A DNA stretch of 6,768 bases from Actinomyces viscosus (GTDB taxonomy: Bacteria > Bacteroidota > Bacteroidia > Flavobacteriales_D > Crocinitomicaceae): positions 1 through 6,768 of the forward strand of contig CALPVI020000096.1 of NCBI GenBank assembly GCA_943326975.2, in the 5' to 3' direction. Positions 5,452-6,768 of this stretch are shown piece after piece. A program made the position numbers and the translations under genes. Below the pieces are notes generated by a model. The model saw nothing but the letters and a program-made list of their open reading frames with translations, made no database searches and had not been told where the DNA came from. Position 1 is the stretch's first letter. Each line of letters begins with the position of its first letter.

Positions 5452-6768
5452 ATGAGAAAGAAGAGTTTGGGTCGAATATTTTTTTGTTTGGTAATTTTTT
5501 TGTTACCTGTACAGTTTATTTTTTCACAACAAAAAGAAGAATATAAATTACAACACGCGATTGAAAAAGAGAAAAGTGAAGCGAAAAAATTTTCTAGATT
5601 ATTAGCTTTAGGTGAGTTTTATGAAAATCACAACATTTACAAGGCAGACTCTATCTCTCATCTCATCCTAAAAAAAAGTAGAAATTTATCTTCAATAATG
5701 AAATTCAAAGCATTATTGTTTTCTCTTAAAATTGCTGAAATACAAGGAAATCAGGAAGATTTTTTCAACGATATTTTGGGTTTAGAACCTTATTTAAAAA
5801 CTTTAAAATCTGAAGATTATAAATTTGAGGTAAATAAATATTTAGGATATTATTATAGTACAACTTCTGCGTTTGATAAAGGGAAGTATTATTTACAAAA
5901 TGCTCTAGAAATAGCTAAAAAAAGCAGAAACAATTCGAATGTTTCGGAGTCCTACTCTAAATTAGCTTACAATTACATGCTTGCAAATGCTAAAGATTCA
6001 GCATTTTATTTTACAAATCAATCCATTCAATATGCAAGACGTTCTGCAAACAAAAGTATTTTAGCAGAGAGTTTTAATACACAAGCAAGAGTATATGATT
6101 TTTTTGGTCAAGTTGAATTAAGTGTTGCTAAGAATTTAATTAGTTTGCAACTTGCCTCAGAAGCTGGTGATTTAGCGAAAATGTCAAGAATTTCAAGGGA
6201 ATTAGGAAAATCTCAACATGCGATCTTTAATTTAAGAGATGCCGAACAATTTTTCAAGAAATCGTTTGATTATGCAAAACAAATTTTTGATCAACGCCAA
6301 ATGGCACTTGCATTGATTAATCTTGGTACTGTATACAAAGACAAAAAATTATACGATAGAGCAATTTCTGCTAATCTAGATGGGATTAAATTGCTTGCGA
6401 TATTAAAAGACAATAATGGTTTAGGAGAAGCGCATGATAATTTAGGAATGGTTTATAGTGATTTTAAGAAATATGATTTAGCCGCTTCAAATTTTAATCA
6501 AGCATTGGTGCATTATGAAACAACTGGGAACAGAGAAAAAATCGCAGGTGTTTATCACAATGTAGGGATTGTATTTTTAATGAAGAAAAAGTATCAATTG
6601 GCTCTTAATTATTTAAATCATTCAATTGAAATAAGACAACAGTTTGGCGCTAAAAGTTTGATTTATCCTACTTATCGCGTAATATCTGAAGTGTATTCAA
6701 AATTAGGAAATGAAAAACAATCTTATACTTATTTAAAAAAATACATTGATTTTGTAGACAGTAATACA
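5452..6768 (+). CDS. Exported TPR-repeat protein, 3' end beyond the window (possible sensor kinase or regulator)
   Basis: An uninterrupted frame of 439 codons from the ATG at 5452 to the last base, without a stop, so the gene is cut by the right edge. The N-terminus MRKKSLGRIFFCLVIFLLPV continues to FIFS|QQ, a signal peptide or membrane anchor with probable cleavage near residue 25. From about residue 127 come roughly eight tetratricopeptide repeats at about 40-residue spacing, the clearest at 285-317 (LINLGTVYKDKKLYDRAI), 325-358 (AHDNLGMVYSDFKKYDLA) and 365-398 (VYHNVGIVFLMKKKYQLA), with a last unit near 405-437. Residues 30-125 are helical and less regular. TPR arrays of this kind behind a signal peptide often precede a membrane helix and a histidine kinase or LuxR-type output domain in Flavobacteriia; the visible part contains no such domain, so that is inference. 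It is transcribed away from leuS across a 116-bp gap. No recognisable gene symbol. Confidence 0.85.
   Translation, partial: MRKKSLGRIFFCLVIFLLPVQFIFSQQKEEYKLQHAIEKEKSEAKKFSRLLALGEFYENHNIYKADSISHLILKKSRNLSSIMKFKALLFSLKIAEIQGNQEDFFNDILGLEPYLKTLKSEDYKFEVNKYLGYYYSTTSAFDKGKYYLQNALEIAKKSRNNSNVSESYSKLAYNYMLANAKDSAFYFTNQSIQYARRSANKSILAESFNTQARVYDFFGQVELSVAKNLISLQLASEAGDLAKMSRISRELGKSQHAIFNLRDAEQFFKKSFDYAKQIFDQRQMALALINLGTVYKDKKLYDRAISANLDGIKLLAILKDNNGLGEAHDNLGMVYSDFKKYDLAASNFNQALVHYETTGNREKIAGVYHNVGIVFLMKKKYQLALNYLNHSIEIRQQFGAKSLIYPTYRVISEVYSKLGNEKQSYTYLKKYIDFVDSNT

Overview
The window looks like AT-rich chromosomal DNA from a Bacteroidota bacterium, most likely of the class Flavobacteriia. The evidence is a long leucyl-tRNA synthetase with the insertions and degenerate zinc knuckle I associate with that phylum, A/T-rich translation starts without Shine-Dalgarno sequences, a TAnnTTTG-type -7 promoter box before leuS, and signal peptides ending in FAQ/FSQ. 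No species is assigned. I see no tRNA, rRNA, phage, transposase or CRISPR.

Layout, left to right. (1) Positions 2-577, plus strand: the 3' part of a LysE-family membrane exporter whose first codons lie beyond the left edge. (2) 625-2319, plus strand: a secreted protein built almost entirely of about 19 MORN_2/YwqK-like repeats with a 24-residue period. (3) 2320-2506: a convergent intergenic gap holding a perfect 34-bp palindrome (probable bidirectional terminator) followed by an unusual 7/8-bp tandem array with a 30-bp higher-order period. (4) 2507-5335, minus strand: complete leuS, carrying a GC-rich, 21-bp-duplicated, hairpin-forming repeat inserted in frame at the entrance to the editing domain. 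(5) 5336-5451: a short divergent promoter region. (6) 5452-6768, plus strand: a secreted or membrane-anchored TPR protein, open to the right edge and therefore partial, probably the sensor part of a larger signalling protein.

The genes do not form one pathway. leuS is a housekeeping gene transcribed against its left neighbour and away from its right neighbour. The exporter and the MORN-like gene are codirectional and 47 bp apart and may be cotranscribed. No complete new multi-gene system is visible. The most unusual content is at the repeat level: the in-frame repeat inside an essential gene and the structured heptamer/octamer array beyond its stop codon.
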